Source: Macrothele yani (taxonomy: Eukaryota > Arthropoda > Arachnida > Araneae > Macrothelidae). From it: a stretch of 64,000 nucleotides of DNA. Every line of letters begins with the position of its first letter. Position 1 is the stretch's first letter. The notes beneath the pieces were generated by a model, which saw only the letters and a program-made list of their open reading frames with translations, did no database searches and was not told the origin of the DNA. Location of the stretch: positions 14,925,219 through 14,989,218 of the forward strand of contig CM077034.1 in NCBI GenBank assembly GCA_039090855.1, written 5' to 3'. The position numbers were made by a program, and so were the translations under genes. This document shows positions 47,937-58,687 of this stretch, in pieces.

Positions 47937-49122
47937 CACTATCTACCAACAAGTAATTGGACACCTGTGATAGCAAAAGAAAAAGAAGTTTATTCACCTT
48001 CAATAGTTGGTGAAGCCTTCACGAGTGGCAATTACAGCTGCACATACTCTCAACCAGGCGTTGTACGACGGCTAGCGGTATTTTCTTCCACTCAGCTTGG
48101 AGAAGACAGGTCAGTTCCTTCACCGATTTCGGACGGTGGGGGCACCACTTAAGTCGACGCTCCAACTCGTCCTAGAGGTGCTTGATAGGGTTAAGGTCCG
48201 GGCTCTGCGGAGGCCAGTCCATTCGATTAACCCCATTGTCACCATACCAAGCCATGGTGGACCTCGCAACATGACAGGTGGCATTGTCATCCTGAAAGTA
48301 ACATGGGTCCCCCCCCCCCCCCCGTAAAACTGCCACAACGTAGGAGGCACATGGTCATCCAAAATGGAACAGTAGGTCTCGGCGTTGAGTCTACCAGGAA
48401 TTGCGACCAAGGGTCCCGTGCCATACCAGGAGAAACACCCCCATAGCATAATTCCACCGCCGCCGAACTTCACAGTTGGCACAATACATTCCGGCAGGAG
48501 GCGTTCTCCAGGCAGACGCCAAACCCAGACCCTGCCATTCGAACGCTAGAGGGTGAACCTTGATTCGTCGCTACAGAGAACCTGTTTCCACTGTCGACGT
48601 TCTTTGCACCACGTTAGACGAGCAGCGCTATTGGGCTTGTGGGCGGCAGCACGTCCATGATAACCGAGCAGATGGGCTTCCTTACGGATGGTATTCATCG
48701 AAAGAACACTCCCGGATGCCTGTCGAAACTCCTCGCGGATGTGGCCCATCGATTTGGTGCGGTTCTTCCGAATTTCTCTGGCCAGCACCCGTCGGTCTCT
48801 AACTCCCCGTTTTGTGAGTCTGCCGGATTGGGGCACATTCCGACAGTCGCCTATCATCTTCCACTTGCCAATCACGTAGGCCACTGTCGATATTGGGTAA
48901 TTCAACTCGCTGGATACGTCATGTATGGATCAGCCATTTCTGTGATACCCGACGATTGCACCTTTCTCGAAATTGGAGAGCTCCGAACTGCGTGGCATCT
49001 TGCATGCGACTAGTTGCGTTGTTGTTTCCCACACGATATTTAACGGCGGCGGCCGTGACGTGTATCAGGACCGCAGATATCGTCGATTGCAGGGGTGTCC
49101 AATTACTTTTTGGTAGATAGTG
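47937..49122 (-). mobile_element. Tc1-like transposon family B, copy 2
   Basis: CACTATCTACCAACAAGTAA at 47937 and TTTTTGGTAGATAGTG to 49122, flanked by TA (47935-47936, 49123-49124). 1,186 bp, normal length, inserted in the LINE. It shows what copy 1 (14530-17557) would look like without its extra 1.8 kb. Confidence 0.9.
48000..48998 (-). pseudogene. Tc1 family B transposase, copy 2
   Basis: MPRSSELSNFEK starts at 48998. SDESRFTL keeps the first catalytic Asp that copy 1 has lost, but a TAG follows at once (near 48550). A C/G homopolymer near 48311-48323 shifts the frame around the second motif (FRMTMPPV in the wrong frame). It ends near 48000 with a tail (REGFTNY) unlike copy 1. Confidence 0.8.
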
Positions 49123-49359
49123 TATATTAAACAGCCATGGTGGCATTAAACTCTCATACCTTACTACCTTTGGTGACTTTTTCACATTATCTAGAGGTGT
49201 GGCCTGTGCTGAAGGGGCCCTCTAGTGAATGTAGCATGCTGGTTTTTTTTTTTTTTTTTTTATCACACTACCATAGGTGTAGGTACGTGTGTGGGGAGAT
49301 TGATGTTTATTTAGTGTGCAGTCATTAATGAAGCATTTTTACTTTTTCTTTCTTCTTAG

Positions 49360-49539
49360 ATCAACCAAGTAGATAATGATGGTTATTGTCCTACAGTACA
49401 TGCAGCTTCAAATGGACATCTTGACATTATTATGCATCTGATGCAGTGTGATTGGCCAAGTAAATGTATCGCTGGACCAACATTAGCTGTAGCTGCACAG
49501 AGAGCACTTACTGCAGCTGCTGAAAGAGGCCATGCCAAT
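49360..49539 (+). CDS. TANC: TANC/rols-like gene, internal exon 3 (ankyrin repeats)
   Basis: 60 codons, phase 0 at both ends. The acceptor is a pyrimidine tract and CTTAG before 49360; the donor is AAT|gtaagt at 49540. The product begins INQVDNDGYCPTVHAASNGH and contains DIIMHLMQCDW and ALTAAAERGHAN. It follows the RGAK end of exon 2, giving the usual ankyrin joint, and the H-x-AL..GH..I...L..CDW pattern is that of TANC proteins. The protein should continue into a further ankyrin unit, but no matching exon is visible before 64000. Confidence 0.85.
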
Positions 49540-50880
49540 GTAAGTACCAATGGTGCATATTTTAGCTTATCTTGATCACTCAATAAAGTACTTTAAGTTA
49601 TTTTTTAGCAAGAAAAGCAGTAATCAAGGAACTAAATTCTACAGAAGTCTTACTAAAAAATATTGATGAACATCACATGCCTCCTGGCTTCCCATTGTCC
49701 TATAAAGTCCTTGAATTTTGGAAGAGTCCTTGAAAAGCACTTGATTTTATTTCCTTGTTCACCAAATTTCAGAATAGCTGCAGTTCATTGAAGAGAAGCT
49801 TTCACCAAAATGTCACAGGGGGCAAAGACGCCATGCCAATGTAAGTACCAATGGTGCATATTTTAGCTTATTTTGATCACTCAGTAAAGTATTTTAAGTT
49901 ATTTTTTAGCAAGAAAAGCAGTAATCAAGAAACTAAATTCTACAGAAGTCTTACAAAAAAATATTGATGAACATCCCATGTCTCCTGGCTTCCCATTGTC
50001 CTATAAAGTCCTTGAATTTTGGAAGAGTCCTTGAAAAGCACTTGATTTTATTTCCTTGTTCACCAAATTTCAGAATAGCTGCTGTTCATTGAAGAGAAGC
50101 TTTCACCAAAATGTCACAGGGGGGCAAAGACGCCATGCCAATGTAAGTACCAATGGTGCATATTTTAGCTTATTTTGATCACTCAGTAAAGTATTTTAAG
50201 TTATTTTTTAGCAAGAAAAGCAGTAATCAAGAAACTAAATTCTACAGAAGTCTTACAAAAAAATATTGATGAACATCCCATGTCTCCTGGCTTCCCATTG
50301 TCCTATAAAGTCCTTGAATTTTGGAAGAGTCCTTGAAAAGCACTTGATTTTATTTCCTTGTTCACCAAATTTCAGAATAGCTGCTGTTCATTGAAGAGAA
50401 GCTTTCACCAAAATGTCACAGGGGGGCAAAGACGCCATGCCAATGTAAGTACCAATGGTGCATATTTTAGCTTATTTTGATCACTCAGTAAAGTATTTTA
50501 AGTTATTTTTTAGCAAGAAAAGCAGTAATCAAGAAACTAAATTCTACAGAAGTCTTACAAAAAAATATTGATGAACATCCCATGTCTACTGGCTTCCCAT
50601 TGTCCTTGAAAGTCCTTGAATTTTGTAAGAGTCCTTGTAAAGCACTTGATTTTATTTCCTTGTTCGCCAAATTTCAGAATAGCTGCAGTTCATTGAAGAG
50701 AAGCTTTCACCAAAATGTCACAGGGGGCAAAGACGCCATGCCAATGTAAGTCCCAATGGTGCATATTTTAGCTTATTTTGATCACTCAGTAAAGTATTTT
50801 AAGTTATTTTTTAGCAAGAAAAGCAGTAATCAAGGAACTAAATTTTACAGAAGTCTTACTAAAAATATTGATGAACATCA
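49531..50880 (+). repeat. 301-302 bp tandem repeat copying the exon 3 end and donor
   Basis: CATGCCAATGTAAGT occurs at 49531 (the real donor), 49832, 50134, 50436 and 50737. Each copy includes the last 9 exon bases, the donor and about 290 bp of intron. Units are nearly identical, so the expansion is recent. The exon part upstream of the last 9 bases is not copied; the text before it is GGGGGCAAAGACG. Confidence 0.92.
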
Positions 50881-50896
50881 CACGTCTCCAGGGTTC

Positions 50897-51270
50897 TTTT
50901 TTTTTTTTTTTTTTTTTTTTTCTTCTTGATTGGAGGTTTAACGACCACCGTGAGCAACTCAATGGGCTATAAGCAGTCGCCCGTCCCTAATTTAGGGTCA
51001 CTGGTTCCAGGGAAGGGAGAGAGCCAGTGCCGTAAGACAAACACAACATCCATTCATTGATTGATTGGAGGTTTAACGACCACCGTGAGCAACTCAATGG
51101 GCTATAAGCAGTCGCCCGTCCCTAATTTAGGGTCACTGGTTCCAGGGAAGGGAGAGAGCCAGTGCCGTAAGACAAACACAACATCCATGCCTCACCGGGA
51201 TTCGAACCCGAACCCCGTTCGGACGAATGATCAGAGGCCATCGCTTAGACCACTGCGCCACCGGGGCGGC
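50897..51270 (-). mobile_element. tRNA-derived SINE family S1, copy 2
   Basis: Same family as 19150-20045, opposite orientation: T-run (poly-A tail) at 50897-50922, two body copies, tRNA-like head at 51185-51270. Flanked by CTCCAGGGTTC at 50886-50896 and 51271-51281, a clear 11-bp target duplication. Confidence 0.92.
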
Positions 51271-51281
51271 CTCCAGGGTTC

Positions 51282-51911
51282 CCACAGTCCTTAAAAGTCT
51301 TTGAAAACTCCTTGGATTTAATTTTCCTTTTCAAAGGCCCTTGAAAGTCCTTGAATTTTGTTAGTCCTTGAAAAGTACTTGATTTTTTTCCCCTGTTCGT
51401 CAAATTTCAGAATAGCCACAGTTCATTGAAGAGAAGCTATCGCTAAAATGTCGCATGGAGGCTGCGCTGTATTGTAGAACGTTCTCTTGGAATCGGGAAC
51501 ACATAGCTGTCACGTTTCCGGTTTTCATGCGGTTGCGATTCTGAACTACGATAAGTGAATGTGAGGGGAATTCTTCTGACCTACAATAAATAAGCAAGTG
51601 CGAAGGGGGTGGGGTGTAAGTATAAGGTCCCTAAGATTCTTCATCATGCATATATAAAGAATCTTAGGGACCTTAATCAATGAATCTTCAATCGATCTGC
51701 TGAATGCTTGTAGCCCAGGAATCCAGTCTAAAATTTTGGTTGTCCTTTGGCTTCTGCCAGTATGTCCACATGATTGCCATTTCGGAGATTTTACTCTGAT
51801 CATGATATGTCCCTAAGTTTTGATATAACTTTAATTTTAATTGAACTTTTTGTCTGTTTGTCGCAACTTATTTTGGTGTTTCATGAGAGTTCTCATTGGG
51901 CATGAATATAC
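51282..51911 (-). repeat. Mixed dispersed repeats with an RTE 3' fragment
   Basis: 51700-51805 matches the RTE 3' coding end (LDWIPG, MIRVKSPKWQ on the minus strand). A perfect hairpin lies at 51626-51672 (16-bp arms, GGTCCCTAAGATTCTT). 51800-51910 is the block shared with 7078-7190. TCCTTGAAAAGTACTTG-type words (51280-51380) recur at 7208 and in the array before the SINE. Confidence 0.6.
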
Positions 51912-52224
51912 CCAGCAAAAACAGTCTTGCTGGGCCAACACTGGGCCATTGCTGGTAGCCAACAGAAGGGCCAACAGTTGGCACCCACATTAGTTGTCAT
52001 ATGCCACAACAGGGCCATCAGTGGTCCATCGCAGGCAGTAGCTGCCACAAGTAGCCCTTCAGCGGCCCTGCAAGCACGTACCATAAATGATGGCTAGCCT
52101 AATGTGGTCTGCTAGTTTCTCAGCAGTGGCAGCCGGCAATCACGTGGCATAACTGATGGCTTGCCGAATCTTGTCTGCCAATTTCCCAGTAGTAGCCACA
52201 AAGAAAAAAATATATATATATACA
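51912..52224. other. GGCCAACA-rich segment
   Basis: Repeated TGGGCCAACA, GGGCCATC and GGCAGTAGCTGCCA words with internal near-duplicates (52090-52130 and 52150-52190, TGATGGCTWGCC). No gene. It may be a degenerate MITE or minisatellite. Confidence 0.4.
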
Positions 52225-53652
52225 CACTGACGGGAAAAAAAATCCCAACACCACGAAAAAATAGTTGTAGATGAATGAAATGGCGGCAATACATTTGTAT
52301 AGGTAACATATTTAATCGATTAAGGTTTCAAGATCACAGCTTAATGTAAGCGCGAGAAGAGCCATTTTAAATGTGAAATGCTGGTACATTAATAACCGGT
52401 GTAACCGCCAGAATGTTGAATGCAAGCACGCAAACGTTCATGCATTGTGTCGTACAGGTGCTGGATGTCAGTTTGTGGGATGGAGTTCCATGCCTGTTGC
52501 ACTTGGTCGGTCAATACAGGGACGGTTAATGCTGGTTGGGGGTGACGCTGGAGTTGTCGTCCAATGATGTCCCATACGTGCTCCATTGGAGAAAGATCTG
52601 GTGATCTAGCAGGCCACGGCAACGTGTCGACACTCTGTAGAGCATGTTGGGTTACAACAGCGGTATGCGGGCGAGCGTTATCCTGTTGGAAAACACCCCT
52701 GGAATGCTGTTCATGAATGGCAGCACAACAGGTGGAATCGCCAGACCGACGTACAACTGTGCCGTCAGGGTGCGTGGGATAACCACGAGAGTGCTTTTGC
52801 TGTCATAGGAAATTGCTCCCCAGACCATAACTCCAGGTGTAGGTCCAGTGTGTCTCGGCCGCAGACAGGTTGGTTGCAGGCGCTCACCTGGCCTCCTTCT
52901 AACCAACACACGGCCATCACTGGCACCCGGGCAGAACCGGCTTTCATCAGAAAACACAACAGATCTCCACTCCGTCCTCCAATGAGCTCTAGCTTGACAC
53001 CACTGACGTCGCAAATGGCAGTGGTTTGGAGTAACTGGAATGCACGCTACAGGGCGTCTGGCTCGGAGCTGTCCTTCAAGTAACCGATTTGTAACAGTTC
53101 GTTGTGTCACTGTGGTGGCAACTGCAGCTCTAATTGCTGCCGCAGATGCAGTACAATGATCCACGGCCATATGCAGTACACGGCGGTCTTCCCTCTCAGT
53201 AGTGCCACGTGACCGGCCGGAACCCGGTCTTCTTAAGGCAGTACCTTCCCTTGACCACCGCTGCCAACAATCATGCACAGTGGCTACATTCCTGCCAAGT
53301 CGTTCTGCAATATTGCGGAAAGAAAATCCACCTTCTCGTAGCCCTATCACACGACCTTGTTCAAACTCCGTGATCTGTTGATACTGGTTTCTTCATCTTC
53401 TCAAAGGCATTCTTGACTAACATCAACACACTACGTCGAATCTCAACGATAACTAATGCTCACGAACGTTACATCGCGTATTTACAGCAAACCTGCTTTG
53501 CATGTTCCGAGGGGCGCTACTAGCGCCACACGTATGCGCCGAGCGCGAAATGTGCATAGACGTCATTTTGCAGATGTTCTCTCACCGCCTACCAACTGTC
53601 GTTTATCTAACACAACCCCTTCTTGGTGTTGGGATTTTTTTTTACGTCAGTG
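52225..53652 (-). mobile_element. Tc1-like transposon family C, copy 1
   Basis: CACTGACGGG followed by TCCCAACACCACG at the left, and TGGTGTTGGGATTTTTTTTT ending CGTCAGTG at 53652, then TA. The left TA is separated by CA from the repeat. Full length, about 1.43 kb. Confidence 0.88.
52389..53420 (-). pseudogene. Tc1 family C transposase, copy 1
   Basis: From TEFEQGRVIGLREGGFSFRN (no ATG; copy 2 has MSHYQQLTEF) to QHSGGYTGY at 52389. HTH: NIAERLGRNVATVHDCWQRW; linker GSGRSRGTT. Catalytic DDE: FSDESRFCPG, then QQDNARPH in the shifted frame, and SPMEHVWD. A single frameshift near 52700 (after FMNSIPGVF) separates the two halves. The least damaged transposase in the window apart from the start. 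Confidence 0.85.
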
Positions 53653-54403
53653 TAGATCAAGGATAATTGCAGTTTTCCAAATGCTACAACTTTTTTTTTG
53701 CCTTTTGCAAAACTTCTGAACCACAGCACTGCACTGCACTGGAGAAATCTTCACAACAGACCGTTAAAACGCCCTTTTGGATCTTGCTGGAAACAAACCA
53801 AGGTCTATGTGGGAAGCGTGCGCTCTACCAACTGGACTGATTTGGCCAGCACGAGCCTGGCTTGAAGCTGACCCTCTTTTGTGCGGAGCGTGTAATGAAT
53901 GGTTCTCTATTTATATAAATTACATAAATAGAGAGCCATTCTCAGTTATATAAATGTCAGTTTCATATAATTCATGAATTAATTTTTTCAACGTACGATT
54001 TTTTGTTTTTATACCTTAATGGAACTTTACTTTTTCAACGAGCGTGCCAACTTAAAGGCGCTTTCCAAAGTTTCGAGCTGTCCTTGTCGTCTTGAAAGGC
54101 GATTGTTGAATTACCAGTTCATGTCACATTCTGACATGAACTGGTAATTCAACAATCACTATATTTACCAGTTCATGTTACATTCTGTTGCGTTTTTAAC
54201 GTTGTATCTTTTCTTTCTGCTGTCCGAAGCTACATTTGTTTTAAAGAGGAAAGATATTTTACTTCTCGTTATTTTTAGAAGTGAATTCCTCCAGTCTTGT
54301 GTATTCAAACCATGAATGAGTACATTATACCACATATCATTGGTTTTTTTTGTTGTTTTTTTCAAATAATTGATAAATTTTGTACGTGTATAATTTTTTT
54401 TTC
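53653..54403. other. Intron with two perfect hairpins and a tRNA-like relic
   Basis: Hairpins: 53897-53914/53924-53941 (18-bp arms) and 54101-54126/54132-54157 (26-bp arms, 5-base loop). The minus strand of about 53790-53850 has a Lys-tRNA-like box A (CAGTTGGTAGAGCG) without a good box B. No gene. Confidence 0.6.
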
Positions 54404-54416
54404 AACATAATGATTT

Positions 54417-54824
54417 GACGATGATGGGCAAAACACGTAACAATATTAACAAATAAAGGCAACTTGATCACGCTAGTTACGTTAAATGAAAACTTACAAA
54501 AAGTTCGTAAGTTGGAAGCTTTCGACCTTATCTTAGGTCTTCATCACGCCAATGGAGGACTAAGATTGTTGCCAGATTCTACATTTGAATTTTTCCTATT
54601 TTTGTTGCCAATTTTGGAGATCAATTCTAAGTTTTGGCATGGAGATCAATTCTAAGTTTTGGCAACAAAAATAGGAAAAATTCAAATGTAGAATCTGGCA
54701 ACAATCTTAGTCCTCCATTGGCGTGATGAAGACCTAAGATAAGGTCGAAAGCTTCCAACTTACGAACTTTTTGTAAAAGTTTTCATTTAACATAACTAGC
54801 GTGATCAAGTTACCTTTATTTGTG
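54417..54824. mobile_element. Palindromic insertion derived from Penelope terminal repeats
   Basis: About 408 bp in two inverted arms of about 185 bp. AACATAATGATTT flanks it at 54404-54416 and 54825-54837, a 13-bp target duplication, so it inserted as a unit. Each arm contains a hammerhead-like motif, as in Penelope terminal repeats. There is no protein part. Confidence 0.75.
54723..54750 (+). ncRNA. Hammerhead-like motif, right arm
   Basis: TGATGA, A, a GACC/GGTC stem with an 8-base loop, then GAAAGC. The first core base is G instead of C. An inverted copy is on the left arm at 54520-54547 (minus strand). Confidence 0.45.
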
Positions 54825-54837
54825 AACATAATGATTT

Positions 54838-55059
54838 CTCAATGTTTTCCCGGGACTTTTGTTTCAAGCAATTTAGTGAATATTAAAACGAAAGATTACA
54901 CAGAAATTATTTCTTGTTGATAAATTTTGTACACGTATAATTCTTCTTAATTTTTTTTTTCAACATAACGCTTTCTTAATGTTTTTGCAGGACTTTTGTT
55001 TCAAGCAGTTTAGTGAATGTTAAAATGAAAGATTATACAGAAATTATTTCTTGTTATTC
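54838..55059. repeat. Direct repeat, ~130 bp, two copies
   Basis: ACTTTTGTTTCAAGCA..TTTAGTGAAT and CAGAAATTATTTCTTGTT occur twice (from 54830 and 54960); a further piece lies before the palindrome (54370-54416). Confidence 0.7.
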
Positions 55060-56063
55060 ATGAGCCATTATCAACAGCTCACGGAGTTTGAACGAGGTCG
55101 TGTAATAGGGCTACGAGAAGGTGGATTTTCTTTCCGCAATATTGCAGAACGACTTGGCAGGAATGTAGCCACTGTGCCTGATTGTTGGCAGCGGTGGTCA
55201 AGGGAAGGTACTGCCTCAAGAAGACTGGGTTTTGGCTGGCCACATGGCACTACTGAGAAAGAAGACTGCTGTGTACGGCGCATGGCCGTGGCGCATCGTA
55301 CCGCGTCTGAGGCAGCAATTCGAGCTGCAGTTGCCACCACAGTGACACAAAGAACTGTTTCAAATCGGTTACTTGAAGGACAGCTCCGAGCCAGACGCCC
55401 TGTAGCATGCATTCCACTTACTCCAAACCACTACCGTTTGCGACGTCAGTGGTGTCAAGCTAGAGCTCATTGGAGGACAGAATGGAGATCTGTTGTGTTT
55501 TCTGATGAAAGCCGGTTCTGCCTGGGTGCCAGTGATGGCCGTGTGTTGTTAGAAGGAGGCCAGGTGAGCGCCTGCAACCAACCTGTCTACGGCCGAGACA
55601 CACTGGACCTACACCTGGAGTTATGGTCTGGGGAGCAATTTCCTATGACAGCAGGAGCACTCTCGTGGTTATCCCACGCACGCTGACGGCACAGTTGTAC
55701 GTCGGTCTGGTGATTCAACCTGTTGTGCTGCCATTCATGAACAGCATTCCATTGGGTGTTTTCCAACAGGATAACGCTCGCCCGCATAGCGCTGTTATAA
55801 CCCAACATGCTCTACAGAGTGTCGACATGTTGCCGTGGCCTGCTAGATCACCAGATCTTTCACCAATCGAGCACGTATGGGACATCATTGGAAGACAACT
55901 CCAGCGTCACCCCCAACCAGCATTAACCGTCCCTGTATTGACCGACCAAGTGCAACAGGTATGGAACTCCATCCCACAAACTGACATCCAGCACCTGTAC
56001 GACACAATGCATGAACGTTTGCGTGTTTGCATTCAACATTCTGGCGGTTACACCGGTTATTAA
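55060..56063 (+). pseudogene. Tc1 family C transposase, copy 2
   Basis: MSHYQQLTEFERGRVIGLRE to QHSGGYTGY. DDE residues all present: FSDESRFCLG, FQQDNARPHS and SPIEHVWD. One deletion near 55550, where copy 1 has LVRRRPGERLQ, shifts the frame; the second half resumes MVWGAISYDSRSTLVV. A single lesion plus the missing left end make it inactive. Confidence 0.87.
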
Positions 56064-56227
56064 TGTACCAGCATTTCAAATTTAAAATGGCTCTTCTCGC
56101 GCTTACATTAAGCTGTGATCTTGAAACCTTAATGGATTAAATATGTTACCTATACAAATGTATTGCTGCCATTTCATTCCTCTACAACTATTTTTTCGTG
56201 GTGTTGGGATTTTTTTTTCCGTCAGTG
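55060..56227 (+). mobile_element. Tc1-like transposon family C, copy 2, 5'-truncated
   Basis: The right end TGGTGTTGGG..CCGTCAGTG stops at 56227 with TA after it. The left terminal repeat is missing; similarity to copy 1 begins about at the start codon, next to the repeat at 54838-55059. Confidence 0.85.
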
Positions 56228-56404
56228 TATAATATAGATCATTGCATTGTGGGAAGCATGATAAGTTATTAGCCAATAGTAATCTACATGCGCCAAATTG
56301 TTGCGTATACTGTTGGCCCAATGGTCTGTAAAGAAATCATGGAAATATATTATAGAACTAAGAAATGGTGTAGGGTGGGGTGAACATTTAATTTTAAGTT
56401 TATA
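56228..56404. other. Plain intron
   Basis: Nothing assigned. Confidence 0.4.
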
Positions 56405-56824
56405 TTACAATTTATAATTTACTGTTTTAGTAAGGGATTTCCAAACGTTATGTAACTCATAGGGGGCATGTTCATTACAACATTGCTCTCCGGAAGCCTC
56501 TATATATACATGTTCCGCAATTAAAAGGTCACCAAGTTTACTAGGAGTATTAATTATTCTTGCATTGCTCCAGTCGGGATTAAGATCATCTTGTATAACA
56601 GATTTGGCTAGGGATGTACAATACATGCCTGTTTTAATATTGTATTTGTGTTCTTTAATTCGTAATGCAATATTGCGTTTTGTAGAAGCCACATAATTAG
56701 AGGCTGCTTGTCCTGTAGTTGCCTTAACCAGAGGGATGTTGTAAATACCCCACTGTCCCATTTTGCTGTTCTGTTCACGATCCTTACAAACTACTGAAAA
56801 TAAAATGCTATTAAAAAGCACCAA
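56405..56824 (-). pseudogene. PLE-3 GIY-YIG domain
   Basis: KMGQWGIYNIPLVKATTGQA then NYVASTKRNIALRIKEHKYN: GIY is kept, while the expected YIG/YVG reads YVA. The downstream Glu region (LLIAEHVYIEAS) is present. Confidence 0.7.
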
Positions 56825-57586
56825 TCACTTACCCTAAAGATCATGGTAATTTCTATCGACTACACACTTCCAGCACGTCAATTATCGTAATGTTGTTGGC
56901 CTTCAAAGGTTTACAGACATCTTGCTTAAGATTCCTTCTTCCGGAGATGAAACATCGTATTTTTTTTTTTTTTTAAGCCATATGAGATGTAACTATAAGC
57001 TTGTCAATTCCATAAAAACCACACAAGCATACTACTCATTCATACAATTCAATTAAAAAACTATGTACATATTTAACACAACCTTACATTCCTAGGTGGT
57101 TAAACCTTTGTCAACTGTGAGTAACAAAATGCTCCATCTGTTTCAAAACCCCTGCCACTCCCAATGCAAGTGTCACACTCATTCAGCCCCTCACACACAA
57201 TGCAAGTGTGACACTTGCATTGGGAGTGGCAGGGGTTCTGAAACAGATGGAGCATTTTGTTACTCACAGTTGACAAAGGTTTAACCACCTAGGAATGTAA
57301 CGTTGTGTTAAATATGTACATAGTTTTTTTAATTGAATTGTATGAATGAGTAGTATGCTTGTGTGGTTTTTATGGAATTGACAAGCTTATAGTTACATCT
57401 CACATGGCTTAAAAAAAAAAAAAAAGCGATGTTTCATCCCCAGAAGAAGGAATCGTAAGCAAGATGTCTGTAAATCTTTGAAGGCCAACAACATTACGAT
57501 AATTGACGTGCTGGAAGTGTGTAATGAAATTACCATGATCTTTAGGGTAAGTGATTGGTGCTTTTTAATAGTATTTCATTTATGAA
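56802..57586. repeat. 785-bp palindrome inside PLE-3
   Basis: Arms of about 385 bp (56802-57188 and 57198-57586) centred near 57193. Differences are few (ACCTTACATT against TAACGTTGTG). Nearly identical short open frames on both strands (57096-57288) are by-products of the symmetry. It has no separate coding capacity. Confidence 0.85.
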
Positions 57587-58687
57587 TTGCATGTAAACTA
57601 TGCGCACTTTGCAGGGGTTTAATACCTTAAAAGTGCAAATATAATAATTAAATACTGAAAATAAGTTTTGTGTCCGTGAACCAAATTTCAAGCCATATGG
57701 TTTACATATTTGTGTTAAGGCTCTCATTAAATGTGTATTGATTGCATAGAGCCGACATATATGTAATTGCAGTTGGAGGTTCTTAACAGGGTAGTATGTA
57801 GGGCATATTTGACTTTGCCAAACACTTGCCTAATCAGATATTTAGGGAACTCATATTGCTCAGCTAAACCAAAAATGTAGTTAACTTCTTGCTGAAATAA
57901 TTCAGTAGTTGATGAATGTGAGTGAGCTCTTCTAAACATATAGAATAATGCTGTCAACTTATGTTGTTTAGGGTGTGATGAATGATAAGGTATTAAAACA
58001 GGTGTATGACTGGGTTTTCTATATACACAAGTTGTAAGGGTGTGATGAATTATAAGGTATTAAAGCAGGTGTATGACAGGGTTTTCTATATACACAAGTT
58101 GTAATGCAATTAAGGCTATAGTCCTTACGAATAAGAATATCCAAGTAAGGTAAGCAGTTATTAGCTTCAAATTCTATCGTGAGCCTGATAGTTGGAAACG
58201 TGGATGATAGCACTGGTTGGCAAAAAAAAAAAAATTTTCGAGCCCTGACACCATTCCTGCTGATTCTTATGTAAAACGACCTCCTGAAGCCGAATATGAC
58301 CCCCGTTTCCCCCCATCACCCACCGTTTTTGGGAGACCCCTCCCCCACACACCTAATTTTATCACTTTCCGATAATTTGGAGGGATAAAAAGGATTATTT
58401 CAGCCTTTACATTTCTTCTGAGGGGCTACAGAGGTGAAAAGTTATAAAACATGAACATCTGTAGAAAGGATGTAGATTTGGGGGGATTTGCCCCCACCCA
58501 ACTGTAAAGAAATAATTCAAAATGATCGATTTTTTATGATTTTTTTTTTATCAATTTTCGGTAATATGTTATGGACATGAATTTTATTTGGAGGGGGGAA
58601 AAGGATTATTTATTTTAGCCGTAAAGAATAATATATAAAAAGTAAAATACATTTGTAAAGTATAATAAATAAAAAAGATAAGTACCT

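Larger units (their letters stand above)
56405..58207 (-). mobile_element. Penelope-like element 3 (left part)
   Basis: Minus strand. The protein runs from 63837-64000 (RT, motif YIDD) across the inserted 58211-63833 transposon to 58019-58207 (RT, PTIRLTIEFEANNCLPYLDI), then 57542-57957 (FPKYLIRQVFGKVKY), and ends with the GIY-YIG domain at 56405-56824. A 785-bp palindrome interrupts it between LKFGSRTQNLFSVF and KDREQNSKMG. Stops and frameshifts occur at each junction. Confidence 0.82.

Noticed and set aside
54464..54655. 63-codon frame over the Penelope-derived palindrome
   Set aside because: It crosses the symmetric centre and the ribozyme-like motif; no protein similarity is recognised.
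57096..57288. Twin 62-codon proteins on both strands starting MVKPLSTVSNKM
   Set aside because: They are mirror products of the palindrome centre.
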